Positions 1 through 8,447 of a DNA stretch of 37,113 nt are shown piece by piece. Each line of letters begins with the position of its first letter. Positions within the stretch are counted from its first letter, which is position 1. Source of the stretch: Sphingomonas sp. UBA978 (GTDB taxonomy: Bacteria; Pseudomonadota; Alphaproteobacteria; Sphingomonadales; Sphingomonadaceae). The position numbers and the translations under genes are program-made. A model generated the notes under the pieces. It was not told where the DNA came from. It saw only the letters and a program-made list of their open reading frames with translations, and did not search any database. The DNA lies in the NCBI RefSeq assembly GCF_002292295.1, contig NZ_DBBS01000004.1, forward strand, positions 1 to 37,113, given 5' to 3'.

Positions 1-35
1 CGGGGCAACACAGGCCTTGCCGGAAGGCCGCCCCG
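1..35. terminator. Nested hairpin downstream of the TonB receptor gene
   Basis: Two nested perfect stems are visible: CGGGGC (1-6) with GCCCCG (30-35), and GGCCTT (13-18) with AAGGCC (24-29). The structure lies 20 bases past the stop codon of the reverse-strand receptor gene. It could act as a transcription end, but neither strand shows a T-run, so a factor-independent terminator is only a possibility. Confidence 0.35.
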
Positions 36-54
36 TCCCGTCAGACGGCAAGGC

Positions 55-3000
55 TCAGAATTTCACCTCCGCGCTCATCGTGAACGACCGCCCGCGCGGG
101 TCCGCGATCCTCGGTTCCCACGAACCGCCCGCCCCGGTGTTGCCGTCATAAGTGACGGCGAACGGCGGATCGGTGTCGAACAGGTTGCGCACGCCCGCGG
201 TGATCTTGAACCCCGGCAGACCGATATAGCTGACCGAGGCGTTGTAGATGATATAGTCGTCCACGTTCGCGTTATAGTCGGGCCGCGTGATCGTCCCCGC
301 GGCGATGCCGGGCAGCGCGAAATTGCGGTAGCCCTTGCGGAAGATCTGGGTGAGCGACAGCACGACGTCGTCGTTCGCATAATTGACGAAGGCATTGTGC
401 TTCCAGCGCACGCCAAGGTCGCCGGCAAAGGTGAACACGCCGATCAGGCTGGCAGTGTACGGCGAGGTCGGGGTCAGTTTCTCGCCCTTCTTGAGCAGCA
501 ACGTCCCGTCGAGGCCGGTCGACAGAACGCCGCCGAGGGCGTCGACCCCGCCACGTGCCGCAACCTCGAGCCCCTGGGTCCGCCGCGAACCGGCGTTGAT
601 CCAGGTATCGTCGATCGCGACGATCTCGTTCGTCGCCGGATCGCGGAGGAAGCGGTCGGTGAACAGCGCCGCATTGTCGATCAGCTGCCGCAACGTCAGC
701 GTCTGGATCGTGTCGTCGACGTCGATCTTCCACCAGTCGACCGAAGCGCTGAACCGGGCCGAGGGCTGGATGACCACGCCGGCACTGAACTGACGCGCGG
801 TTTCCGGACCGAGCGTCCGGTTGCCGCCCGTCAGGATGGCCGGCCGGATCAGCACGCAGGCCGGATTGGCGGTGTTCGGGACGCCGCCGGGGCACCGGGT
901 CGGATCGGCCAGGTCGCTGCCCGAATAGGGAGATTCGGTCAGGCCATTGAAGATCTGGTTGAAGGAGGGGACACGGAAACCGGTGTTGTAGGAGCCGCGG
1001 AACAGCAGCGGTTCCCAGGGACGGAACTTGATCGATACCTTGGGATTGGTCGTGGTACCGAAGCCGGTGTAATCGTCGATGCGCACCGCGCCGGTGACGT
1101 CGAGCCCGGGCAGGATCGGCACCAGCATTTCGGCATACGCGGCCTTCACCGTCCGCTCCTTCTTCCGCAGTTCGTTGACGTTGTCGAAGGCGGCGAGGAA
1201 GATCACCGGTGCGGTGGCGGCTGCTGCATCCGAGCCATTGAAGCTGTATATTTCGCGGCGATAGTCGATTCCGGCGGCGAGCTGCACCGACTGATCGCCC
1301 CAGAGGCGGACGAGCGGCCCGGCGACCGAATAGTCGAACTGCTTCACTTCATACTGACCACCGTACAGCGTCTTGCCGAACGCCGATACCGCCTGCAACC
1401 CGGCGATGCCGGCATCGCTTTGCGTCAGGCTGAAGGGGTTGAGCAGGCCGGCGTTGATGAGCCCGGCAAGGCCCGGCCCCGCCGCACCCGGCGCGGTCGG
1501 CGCCGACGGATCATAGGCGCCGCTCGCCAGCGTGCCACGGTAGTAATAACCGGTGCCGAGCACCGACGCCGCCTCGCTGCGCGCATAGGAAGCGCCGGCC
1601 CGATAGTCCCAGCCGGTCCACAGCGGCCCCTCCATCGCCGCGGCGACGCGGATCGTCTTCGTCTCCGTCCTGTATTCGCGCGGCCCGCAGGCGATGCAGC
1701 GCCAGCGGAAGGCGATCGGCTTGCCGTAATTGGCGGCGACGCCGGGGAATTGCGCCGCGATCGCATTGTAGACCGCATTGTAGCTCGACGCGGTCAGCGC
1801 GTTGAGCGGATAGGCGACCTGGAAGTTGGAGGTGTTGCTCGACACCTGCGCGTTGGAGAAGCTCTTCGCCGATTTGGCGTCCGAGCCGGTCACCTCAAGC
1901 GACAGTTCGTGCTCCTGCGCGATCCGCACGACGCCGCGGGCATAATAGGTCAGCGTCCTGATCGGCTGCTGGATCACCGCGGCGCGGCCGGTATCCCAGG
2001 CGCAGGCATAGCGCGCGTTCGGCGCGTTCCACAGCGCGGCGTCATAGGCCATGCCGCCGTCCATCGTCTCGCACCCCGCCCCGCCGGGCAGGTTGAGGAG
2101 GTTGATGCCGCCCGCGCCATAGGTGCTGGTCAGCCCCGGCACCTGCAACGCGCTGAGCGGCGCGGTGTTGGCCGCGCCCCCTGCCCCCAACGTCCCGGTC
2201 GTGCCGCCGAGCAGCGTGCCGATCTGCCCGGCCGGTCCGCGCGGCAGGAAGGCGCCGTTGTTGAGCGCGAAGGCGGTGGCGATCGGGGTGCCGCGGGTGT
2301 CGATCGACAGGCCGCGATTGGGCTGGTTGCCGTTGACGAAGTCGCGATCCGACCCGCGCAGGATGTTGTTCCAGCTGTAGCTGACCGCACCCATCACGTT
2401 GAAGCCCTGTTCGGCGAGGTCGCCGTAACCGGCGATGCCGGACAAGCGATAGATGTTGCCGCCGCCCTCTTCGGTGATGTCGTTGAACGCCTGGAGCCCC
2501 AGCCCCTTGTAATCCTTGCGCGTGATGAAGTTGATGACGCCGCCGATCGCATCGGTGCCGTAGATCGCCGAGGCACCGTCCTTCAGCACCTCGACCCGCT
2601 CGATCGCGGCAAAGGGGATCTGGTTGACGTCGACGGCCGCGCCCGACAGGCCGTGCGCCGCGACGCGCCGGCCGTTCAGCAGCACCAGCGTCGCCGCCGA
2701 CCCCTGCCCGCGCAGATTCGCCGCCGACAGGCCGTTGGTGCCGCGCTGCGCGCCAGACGTGACGTCCGCGTTGGAGGCGAGATTGTCCGCGCCGCTGCCG
2801 TTGGTGGTCAGAAAGGCGATCAACTGTTCGGGATTGCTGATGCCGTTGCGGGTCAGTTCCTGATTGGTGATGATCTGGAGCGGCAGCGCGCTGTTGTTGG
2901 GGTCCTGCTTGATGCGGGAGCCGGTGACGAGGATGTCGCCGTCGGCCGCGGGGACGTTGGTGATGCCCGCTCCGGTTGCCGGCGTCGCCGCCCCGGTCGG

Positions 3001-3126
3001 GGTCGCGGCATCGGGCGTCGTCGTCTGCGCATCGACCACCTGCGCCGCGGCCACACCGGCGCCGCCACAGACCAGCGCGAGTCCGCACCCGCTCATCAAG
3101 ATACGCCGCAACGCGTTGTTTGCCAT
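55..3126 (-). CDS. TonB-dependent outer-membrane receptor
   Basis: A 1023-residue outer-membrane beta-barrel receptor that should import a ligand using TonB energy. The first ~28 residues form a signal peptide (basic start, hydrophobic core, VAAAQ cleavage region). An Ala/Thr-rich linker follows, then a plug domain beginning near the TonB-box-like DILVTGSRI stretch, with LLNGRR, VEVLKDGASAIYGTDAIGGVINFITRK and related plug signatures. The rest is a long barrel with NLFD...P near the end and a terminal phenylalanine (SAEVKF), as expected for BAM-assembled proteins. The ATG at 3126 is preferred over one 14 codons upstream because the signal peptide then starts at once. It diverges from a secreted amidohydrolase gene, with 223 bases between them, which suggests shared substrate use. 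The ligand cannot be read from sequence; the large plug-plus-barrel size fits the oligosaccharide/peptide receptor type common in sphingomonads. Confidence 0.93.
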   Translation of the reverse strand: MANNALRRILMSGCGLALVCGGAGVAAAQVVDAQTTTPDAATPTGAATPATGAGITNVPAADGDILVTGSRIKQDPNNSALPLQIITNQELTRNGISNPEQLIAFLTTNGSGADNLASNADVTSGAQRGTNGLSAANLRGQGSAATLVLLNGRRVAAHGLSGAAVDVNQIPFAAIERVEVLKDGASAIYGTDAIGGVINFITRKDYKGLGLQAFNDITEEGGGNIYRLSGIAGYGDLAEQGFNVMGAVSYSWNNILRGSDRDFVNGNQPNRGLSIDTRGTPIATAFALNNGAFLPRGPAGQIGTLLGGTTGTLGAGGAANTAPLSALQVPGLTSTYGAGGINLLNLPGGAGCETMDGGMAYDAALWNAPNARYACAWDTGRAAVIQQPIRTLTYYARGVVRIAQEHELSLEVTGSDAKSAKSFSNAQVSSNTSNFQVAYPLNALTASSYNAVYNAIAAQFPGVAANYGKPIAFRWRCIACGPREYRTETKTIRVAAAMEGPLWTGWDYRAGASYARSEAASVLGTGYYYRGTLASGAYDPSAPTAPGAAGPGLAGLINAGLLNPFSLTQSDAGIAGLQAVSAFGKTLYGGQYEVKQFDYSVAGPLVRLWGDQSVQLAAGIDYRREIYSFNGSDAAAATAPVIFLAAFDNVNELRKKERTVKAAYAEMLVPILPGLDVTGAVRIDDYTGFGTTTNPKVSIKFRPWEPLLFRGSYNTGFRVPSFNQIFNGLTESPYSGSDLADPTRCPGGVPNTANPACVLIRPAILTGGNRTLGPETARQFSAGVVIQPSARFSASVDWWKIDVDDTIQTLTLRQLIDNAALFTDRFLRDPATNEIVAIDDTWINAGSRRTQGLEVAARGGVDALGGVLSTGLDGTLLLKKGEKLTPTSPYTASLIGVFTFAGDLGVRWKHNAFVNYANDDVVLSLTQIFRKGYRNFALPGIAAGTITRPDYNANVDDYIIYNASVSYIGLPGFKITAGVRNLFDTDPPFAVTYDGNTGAGGSWEPRIADPRGRSFTMSAEVKF

Positions 3127-3349
3127 GTGTTTTTCCGCCCCCTGACACCGTTCCCCGACGGCATTCATGGATTAGCAACGAAAACGTCACGAAAGGCCAG
3201 AGCAGAAACGCGGCGTCGCACCATTTTTTGCGCGCCGTGACCGCGGCGCGACAGATTGGATCGTCGTCCGCCGGACATGACGCCATAAAGTGCTTGCCCC
3301 GCGCCTTCCGCTGCTGCGACTGTCGCCCGTATTGAAAGGTGACGCCGGC

Positions 3350-5185
3350 ATGATCCGCACTCTCGTCGCGATGCTGATGGCGCTGCTGGTCGCTGCGGCT
3401 TCGCCCGCGCCCGGCGACATGGTCCTGATCCGCGGCGCGCGGGTGTTCGACGGCAGTGGCGCCGCGGCGTTCGGCGCCGACGTTCTGGTCCGCGGCGAGC
3501 GGATCGCGGCGATCGGCGCGCACATCGCCCGGCCGCGCGGCGCCCGCCTCGTCGAGGCGCGGGGCATGACGCTGATGCCGGGGCTGCACGACCTGCATAC
3601 GCATATGCGCGCGCCGGGATTTCCCGCGGCCGACGATCTCGGCAAGGCCTATGCCGCCTATCTGCTCGCCGGGGTGACCAGCGCCAACGACTATTCGCTG
3701 AGCGGCGAGATGCTCGCGCCGATCCGGGCGATGACCGGCGACGGCAGCGTCCCCGCACCGCACCTGTCGCTGGCGGTGCGGCTGGGGGTGCCGGGCGGGC
3801 ACGGCACCGAATTCGGCTGGGGCAGCGCCTTCACCCTGCAGGCCGCGACGCCGCGCGCCGCGCATGTCGCGATGCGCACGGCCCTGTCCTACCACCCCGA
3901 CGTCATCAAGGTGTTCGCGGACGGATGGCGCTATGGCCGGTCGCCCGACCTCGGCGACATGAACACGCCGACGCTGGCGGCGATCGTCCGCGACGCGCAT
4001 GCCGCTGGGATTCCGGTCATCACGCATACGGTGACGCTGGCGGGCGCGAAGATCGCCGCCGCCGCGGGAGTCGATGCGGTCGGCCACGGCGTCGGCGACG
4101 CGATCGTCGACGATGCGCTGATCGCGGCGATGCGGGCGAGCGGCACCGCCTATATTCCGTCGCTCGCGGCCTACGAACCGCAGGAGGACCGGACGTTCGC
4201 CGCCGCCGAATGGCAGGCGCTGCGCCCGCCCGAACGCGCGGGCGAAGCCCCGCGCTTGGCGACGGCGCCTGAACCGGTCCCGGCGCTGGAGAGCCGGCGC
4301 TGGACGATCATGCAGGCAAACGTCGCCCGGCTGCGCGACGCGGGCATCCCGATCGGCGTCGGCACCGATGCGGGGGTCGGCGGCGTCTATCATGGCTGGT
4401 CGACGGTGCGCGAGGTCCGGCTGCTCGGACGGTCCGGCCTGTCGCCGCGGCAGGCGCTGGCGGCGGCGACCGCCGTCTCGGCACGGATCATGCGCCGCGC
4501 CGATGCCGGCCGGATCGCGATCGGGCAGCGGGCGGACCTGATCCTGGTCGACGGCCGCCCGGACGTGCGGCTCGATGATCTGCACAAGGTGGTGCGCGTC
4601 TTCCTGTCCGGGCGAGAGGTCGCGCTGCCACCGCTGCGGCGGCTGATCGATGGCGACGCGCCGTCGCCGCTGCCAGCGGTACGGATGACCGGGCCGATCG
4701 ACACGGGCGTGCGCGGCGACGGACGCACCGACCTCGCCACGCTGCCGGTCGACAGCACCGAACCGGGGATCGACCACAGCCATCTCGACATCGTCCGGCC
4801 CGATGACAGTGGGGCGCGGCGCCTGTTTGCGGTCGCGCGGCTGGGGGCGGCGAGCCGGCCCTATGCGCAACTGGTCGTGCCGCTGACCCGCGGCGCGATC
4901 CTGCGGGCGGATGCGCGCGGGTTCACCGGGGTGGCGTTTCGCGCGCGGGGGATGGGGCGATACCGGCTGACGCTGGACAGTTACGGGCTGGCCAGCCCGT
5001 TCCGCGCGAGCTTCGCCGCGGGCGCGGACGAGGCGGAGGTGCGGCTGCCGTTCGCGGCGTTCGCCAGCGGCGACGGCTCGGCGCGGCTGGATGTGACGGC
5101 GCTGCGTGCGCTCGTGTTCCGGCTGGAAGGCGAGCCGGGCGGGCGGGCCTGGCTCGAACTGGGGGAGCTGCGCTTCTACCGGTAG
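3350..5185 (+). CDS. Secreted metal-dependent amidohydrolase with C-terminal CIA30-like domain
   Basis: A 611-residue amidohydrolase-superfamily enzyme of the imidazolonepropionase/Xaa-Pro-dipeptidase-like branch, probably hydrolysing an amide or peptide bond. The start at 3350 is favoured by an AAAGGTG ribosome site just upstream and an immediate signal peptide (residues 1-20). Metal ligands are visible in order: H83-x-H85 (GLHDLHTH), a candidate carbamylated lysine K187 (VIKVFADG), H226 (ITHT), H246 (GHGVGD) and D340 (GVGTDAG). A typical closing segment, ADLILVDGRPD, follows near residue 390. From about residue 430 there is an extra all-beta region resembling CIA30/galactose-binding-like domains, which ordinary members lack. 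The last ~50 codons are duplicated downstream as non-coding debris. It diverges from the TonB receptor; working on a product of that uptake system is inference. Confidence 0.85.
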   Translation: MIRTLVAMLMALLVAAASPAPGDMVLIRGARVFDGSGAAAFGADVLVRGERIAAIGAHIARPRGARLVEARGMTLMPGLHDLHTHMRAPGFPAADDLGKAYAAYLLAGVTSANDYSLSGEMLAPIRAMTGDGSVPAPHLSLAVRLGVPGGHGTEFGWGSAFTLQAATPRAAHVAMRTALSYHPDVIKVFADGWRYGRSPDLGDMNTPTLAAIVRDAHAAGIPVITHTVTLAGAKIAAAAGVDAVGHGVGDAIVDDALIAAMRASGTAYIPSLAAYEPQEDRTFAAAEWQALRPPERAGEAPRLATAPEPVPALESRRWTIMQANVARLRDAGIPIGVGTDAGVGGVYHGWSTVREVRLLGRSGLSPRQALAAATAVSARIMRRADAGRIAIGQRADLILVDGRPDVRLDDLHKVVRVFLSGREVALPPLRRLIDGDAPSPLPAVRMTGPIDTGVRGDGRTDLATLPVDSTEPGIDHSHLDIVRPDDSGARRLFAVARLGAASRPYAQLVVPLTRGAILRADARGFTGVAFRARGMGRYRLTLDSYGLASPFRASFAAGADEAEVRLPFAAFASGDGSARLDVTALRALVFRLEGEPGGRAWLELGELRFYR

Positions 5186-5198
5186 CCCGGCGGGGGTT

Positions 5199-5335
5199 GG
5201 TTCGCGCAGAGGCGCGGAGGACGCAGAGGTGTCGCGCTTGCCGGACCCGAGGTCTTCTTTTCGTACCGGAGAGATGACAGGAGTTCGGTTGCCGCACGCG
5301 CAACACCTCCGCGTCCTCCGCGCCTCCGCGCGAGC
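5199..5335. repeat. Long inverted repeat (palindromic element), copy A
   Basis: The left arm (5199-5234), built on GCAGAGGCGCGGAGGACGCA, is matched by the reverse complement in the right arm (5297-5334), around GCGTCCTCCGCGCCTCCGCG. About 60 bases separate them. The arms are nearly perfect over ~35 bases, so the transcript would form a long hairpin. There are no coding signs. The purine-rich GGCGCGGAGG pattern resembles scattered palindromic intergenic repeats of alphaproteobacteria; the family name is not known to me. Confidence 0.75.
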
Positions 5336-5545
5336 ACATTCTTCTTTTCAGGGCGCGGTGTGGAACGCGAAGCAGAGGTGTGCCTGCCGCTCGCGGCGTT
5401 CGCAAGCGGCGAACGGCGATGGCTCCGCACGGCTTGATATGGCGGCGCGGCGCGCGCTCGTGTTCGGGCTGGAGGGTAAGCCGGGCGGGCGGGCCTAATT
5501 GCGATTGGGGGAGCGGCCCTTCTACCGGTAGCCCGGCGGAGGGTT

Positions 5546-5681
5546 GGTTCGCGCAAAGGCGCGGAGGACGCGGAGGTGTCGCACTCCCCGGACCGGAGGT
5601 CCTCTTTCATACTGGAGAGATGACAGGAGCTTAGCTGCCGCGCGAGCAACACCTCTGCGCCCTCCGCGCCTCCGCGCGAAC
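5546..5681. repeat. Long inverted repeat (palindromic element), copy B
   Basis: This second copy of the palindromic element has its left arm at 5546-5582 and right arm at 5641-5681. The interior is similar to copy A, including GAGAGATGACAGGAG. It sits at the same place relative to the duplicated gene tail, so it was copied with it rather than inserted independently. Confidence 0.75.
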
Positions 5682-5754
5682 ACATTCTTCTTTTCAGGGC
5701 GCGGCGTGGACCCCGAAGGCATTGACGGGGAATGAAAAGTATTCCCCAGCCCCG

Positions 5755-7314
5755 TCAGTCGCAGCCCGCGGATGGGTGGTGCGGCAGGGCGCGGCCGGCG
5801 GCGGCACCGGTGAGGCGGCCGTTGTCGACCGCGATCACGCCGTTGACGACGACCGTGCGGACGCCGGCCGCGGGCAATTCGGGCTGTTCGTAGGTGGCGC
5901 GCGCCGCGTAGCGACGGGGGTCAAACACCACCACGTCGGCAAAGGCGCTGGCGCGCAGGCGGCCGCGGTTCTCGAGGCCGAAGGTGTCGGCGGTCAGCGC
6001 GCTGCTCCGCTCGATGAAGGCGCGCAGCGACAGCACCCGCTCGGCGACGACATATTTCGCATATTTGCGGGCGAAGGTGCCGTAGACGCGCGGATGGCCG
6101 GTCGAGGCGTCGGAGCCGGTCATCACCCACGGCCGGCGCATGAAGGCGGCGATGTCCGCCTCGCTCTGGTTGAACGAGGCGACTGCGGGGTCGGCGACGC
6201 GGATGACCGCGATCGCTGCGGCGACCGCATCGGTGCCTTGCGCCGAGGCGACAGCGGCAAGCGTGCGGCCCTTCTCGGCGCCTTCAGTGATGAGCAGCGC
6301 CGCAGGGCCGCCCCGCTTGCGCAAATTCTCGACCATATCGGTGCGCAGCCGCGCCGCCAGCGCCGGATCGGCGAAGCGCGCCAGCAGCGCCGGGCGGCCG
6401 CCGTCCTGCGCCCATAGCGGCACCAGCGACGCGACGAGGCTCGTGCCCGAGGCGCTCCACGGATATTGGTCGGCGGTAACCGCCTGCCCCGCGCGGCGTG
6501 CCGCCTCCACCTGTGCGATGATCGCCGGGGCGCGGCCCTGCACGTCGACGCCGAGCGCCTTGATGTGGCTGATGTGGACCGGCAGGCCGGCGTCGCGGCC
6601 GATGCGGATCGCCTCGTCGATCGCGGCGGCGAGGCCGACGGTGTAGCTCGATTCGTCGCGGATGTGGCTGTCGTAGACGCCGCCGCGCCGCGCCGCCTCG
6701 CGGGCCAGCGCGACGACCTCCGCGGTGGTGGCGAAGCTCTGCGGGGCATAGAACAGCCCGGTCGACAGGCCGAGGCCGCCGCCGCACATGCCCTTCGCGA
6801 CCAAGGCGCGCATCGCCGTCAGCTCCGCCGCGGTTGGCGCGCGCCGCGCCTCGCCGATCACCGCGGTGCGCACCGCGCCGAAGCCGACATAGGCGCCGTA
6901 ATTGATCCCGACCGGGCGGCTGCGGGCGGTGGCGAGGACGCTGGCGACGTCGGGATCGCCGCCGCCGTCGTTGCCGATGAAGGCGGTGGTGACGCCCTGC
7001 ATCAGGAACGGCATGACCAGCCGACGGTGGGGATCGGGGTCGGCGAGCATCGCCTCGACATGGGTGTGCGGGTCGATGAAGCCGGGTGCGACGATCAGGC
7101 CGCGGGCGTCGATCGTGCGGCGGGCGCTCACCGGGCGGCGGCCGACCGCGACGATCCGGTCGCCGCGGATGGCGACGTCGCCGACGAAGGGCGCGTCCGA
7201 TCCGGTGAAGACGGTGCCGCCGCGGATGAGGAGGTCGACGCGCTCCGGCGCGGGGGCGGCGCCGAGCGCGGCGCCAAGGGCGGGGAGCGCGACGAGGATT
7301 GCGGCGCGCCTCAT
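5755..7314 (-). CDS. N-acyl-D-amino-acid deacylase (D-aminoacylase) family amidohydrolase
   Basis: A 519-residue amidohydrolase of the D-aminoacylase/dihydroorotase-like group, which removes acyl groups from N-acyl-D-amino acids or cleaves related amides. Residues 1-20 form a signal peptide, so it acts outside the cytoplasm. Visible signatures: GFIDPHTH (H83-x-H85), GMCGGGLGLSTGLFYAP (family GxxGxSxGLxYxP region), YDSHIRDES and HISHIKA carrying metal histidines, and MTGSDAS with the catalytic aspartate. The C-terminal GRLRASAFADVVVFDP and a short beta segment close the composite sandwich. The start codon overlaps the stop of the upstream serine hydrolase gene by four bases (ATGA), so translation is probably coupled. 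Length matches the family (about 480-570). The exact substrate is not determined. Confidence 0.85.
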   Translation of the reverse strand: MRRAAILVALPALGAALGAAPAPERVDLLIRGGTVFTGSDAPFVGDVAIRGDRIVAVGRRPVSARRTIDARGLIVAPGFIDPHTHVEAMLADPDPHRRLVMPFLMQGVTTAFIGNDGGGDPDVASVLATARSRPVGINYGAYVGFGAVRTAVIGEARRAPTAAELTAMRALVAKGMCGGGLGLSTGLFYAPQSFATTAEVVALAREAARRGGVYDSHIRDESSYTVGLAAAIDEAIRIGRDAGLPVHISHIKALGVDVQGRAPAIIAQVEAARRAGQAVTADQYPWSASGTSLVASLVPLWAQDGGRPALLARFADPALAARLRTDMVENLRKRGGPAALLITEGAEKGRTLAAVASAQGTDAVAAAIAVIRVADPAVASFNQSEADIAAFMRRPWVMTGSDASTGHPRVYGTFARKYAKYVVAERVLSLRAFIERSSALTADTFGLENRGRLRASAFADVVVFDPRRYAARATYEQPELPAAGVRTVVVNGVIAVDNGRLTGAAAGRALPHHPSAGCD

Positions 7315-8444
7315 CGCCCGGCCGCCAGCCGTTCCTCGGTCGCGCTATAGGCGGAATGCGCGCCCGGCGCGGCGGGCACGTCGGTCGCGACATAGGCGAC
7401 GCCGGTGCCGGCGGCGGGATCGACCCATAGGCCCGAACGCAGGCCATAGGCCTCGCCGGCATGGCCGAAGCGCTGCCGGCCGTCGCCGAACGGATCGTCG
7501 TGGCAACCCGGCGCCTCGGTGGCGAGGAAGGCGACCGCGAGGCCGTAGCGGCAGGTGAAGCCGTTCTCGCTGGTGCCGTTGCCGCCGTCCTGCCGCCACA
7601 GCGGGGTCGCGAGCAGCGCGGCAGTGCGCGGCGAGAGCAGCCGCACGCCGTCGACGGTGCCGCGGCCGAGCAGCAGCCGGCCGATCGTGGCGAGGCCCCT
7701 TGCCGAGATGCGCAGGCCGCCCTGCGGCGCGAAGATCGCGCCGTTGACGCCCGGTCGCCAACGGTCGAGGTCGCACGAATTGTCGCGGGCGGGGGTGACC
7801 GGGCAGGTGGTGGCGGCGGCGGCGTCCTTCACCGGCTGGCCGTCGCGGTACAGCACGACCGCCCGCGCCACCGTCGCGCGCGCGCACGCGGCCCAGTTGA
7901 AACAAGCGTCGAGCTTCAACGGCCGGAGCACGAGCCGGTCCATCAGCCGGTCGAAGCGTTCGCCGGTGGCGCGCTCCATCACCGCGGCGATGACGGGGAA
8001 GTTGAAGTTGGTGTAGCGGAACCAGGTGCCGGGCGCGTGGTCGGTGTCCCAAGCGGCGGGGTCGGCGAGCGTCGCGTGCATGTCGGCATCGAGCGGCAGG
8101 ACATAGTCGATCCGGTCGGTCAGGCTCGACCGGTGCGACAGCAGCAGCCGCAGCGTGATCGGCACGTCGGGATGTGCCGGGTTGCGCAGCCGCCAGCCGA
8201 GCAGCGCGGAGACGTCGGCGTCGAGGTCGAGCCGCTTCGCCTCGACCAGCCGCAGCACGCCGATCGCGGTGACCAGCTTGGAGATCGAGGCGACGCGGAC
8301 GGGATCGTCGACGCGCATTGGCCGCCTCGCCGCCACGTCCGCCAGACCGGTCGCGGTGGCGGTGACGATGCCGTTGCGGTCGAAGGTCACGCGGGCGGTG
8401 GCGACCGGGGGCGCGGCGGCGGCGAGCAGCAGGAGCGGCAGCAT
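7311..8444 (-). CDS. Serine hydrolase, beta-lactamase / D-aminopeptidase-like family
   Basis: A 377-residue serine hydrolase of the class C beta-lactamase/penicillin-binding fold. It has a very short hydrophobic leader (MLPLLLLAAAAPP). The three catalytic elements are present: S53-x-x-K56 (SISK), Y144-x-N146 (YTN) and a GHAGEAYG motif in place of KTG, typical of esterase or D-aminopeptidase relatives rather than true beta-lactamases. It begins three bases after the upstream CitE-like gene and overlaps the downstream deacylase gene by four, so the three are one operon. Pairing with a D-aminoacylase-like enzyme suggests action on D-amino-acid amides or peptides, but esterase activity is equally possible. 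Several cysteines in the middle could form disulfides. Confidence 0.82.
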   Translation of the reverse strand: MLPLLLLAAAAPPVATARVTFDRNGIVTATATGLADVAARRPMRVDDPVRVASISKLVTAIGVLRLVEAKRLDLDADVSALLGWRLRNPAHPDVPITLRLLLSHRSSLTDRIDYVLPLDADMHATLADPAAWDTDHAPGTWFRYTNFNFPVIAAVMERATGERFDRLMDRLVLRPLKLDACFNWAACARATVARAVVLYRDGQPVKDAAAATTCPVTPARDNSCDLDRWRPGVNGAIFAPQGGLRISARGLATIGRLLLGRGTVDGVRLLSPRTAALLATPLWRQDGGNGTSENGFTCRYGLAVAFLATEAPGCHDDPFGDGRQRFGHAGEAYGLRSGLWVDPAAGTGVAYVATDVPAAPGAHSAYSATEERLAAGR

Positions 8445-8447
8445 CGC

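Larger units (their letters stand above)
5030..5720 (+). repeat. Decayed tandem duplication of amidohydrolase gene tail plus palindrome
   Basis: Two head-to-tail units of about 340-346 bases. Unit 1 (about 5030-5375) holds the last ~50 codons of the amidohydrolase gene, its stop, and a palindromic repeat. Unit 2 (about 5376-5720) repeats the same order with many substitutions. Landmarks: CTTCTACCGGTAGCCCGGCGG occurs at 5173 and again at 5519, CTTCTTTTCAGGGCGCGG at 5341 and 5687, and TCGCGGCGTTCGC at 5052 and 5391. Unit 2 is not translatable in the original frame: a TAA interrupts the copy of the GGRAWLE segment near 5498. This explains most of the 569-base gap between the two amidohydrolase-type genes. 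Confidence 0.85.

Noticed and set aside
397..4870. Long frames opposite the TonB receptor, amidohydrolase and other genes (for example 397-3240 forward and 2042-4870 reverse)
   Set aside because: They overlap genes with strong domain evidence, run across two genes or intergenic gaps, and have the Arg/Ala/Gly-rich composition of high-GC shadow frames.
5106..5735. Several short frames in the gap after the amidohydrolase gene
   Set aside because: They fall in the decayed tandem duplication and palindromic repeats, change frame between units, and have no ribosome sites.
7311..8444. True beta-lactamase (antibiotic resistance gene)
   Set aside because: The KTG box is replaced by a HAG-type motif and the context is an operon with a deacylase, which fits esterase or D-aminopeptidase relatives better.
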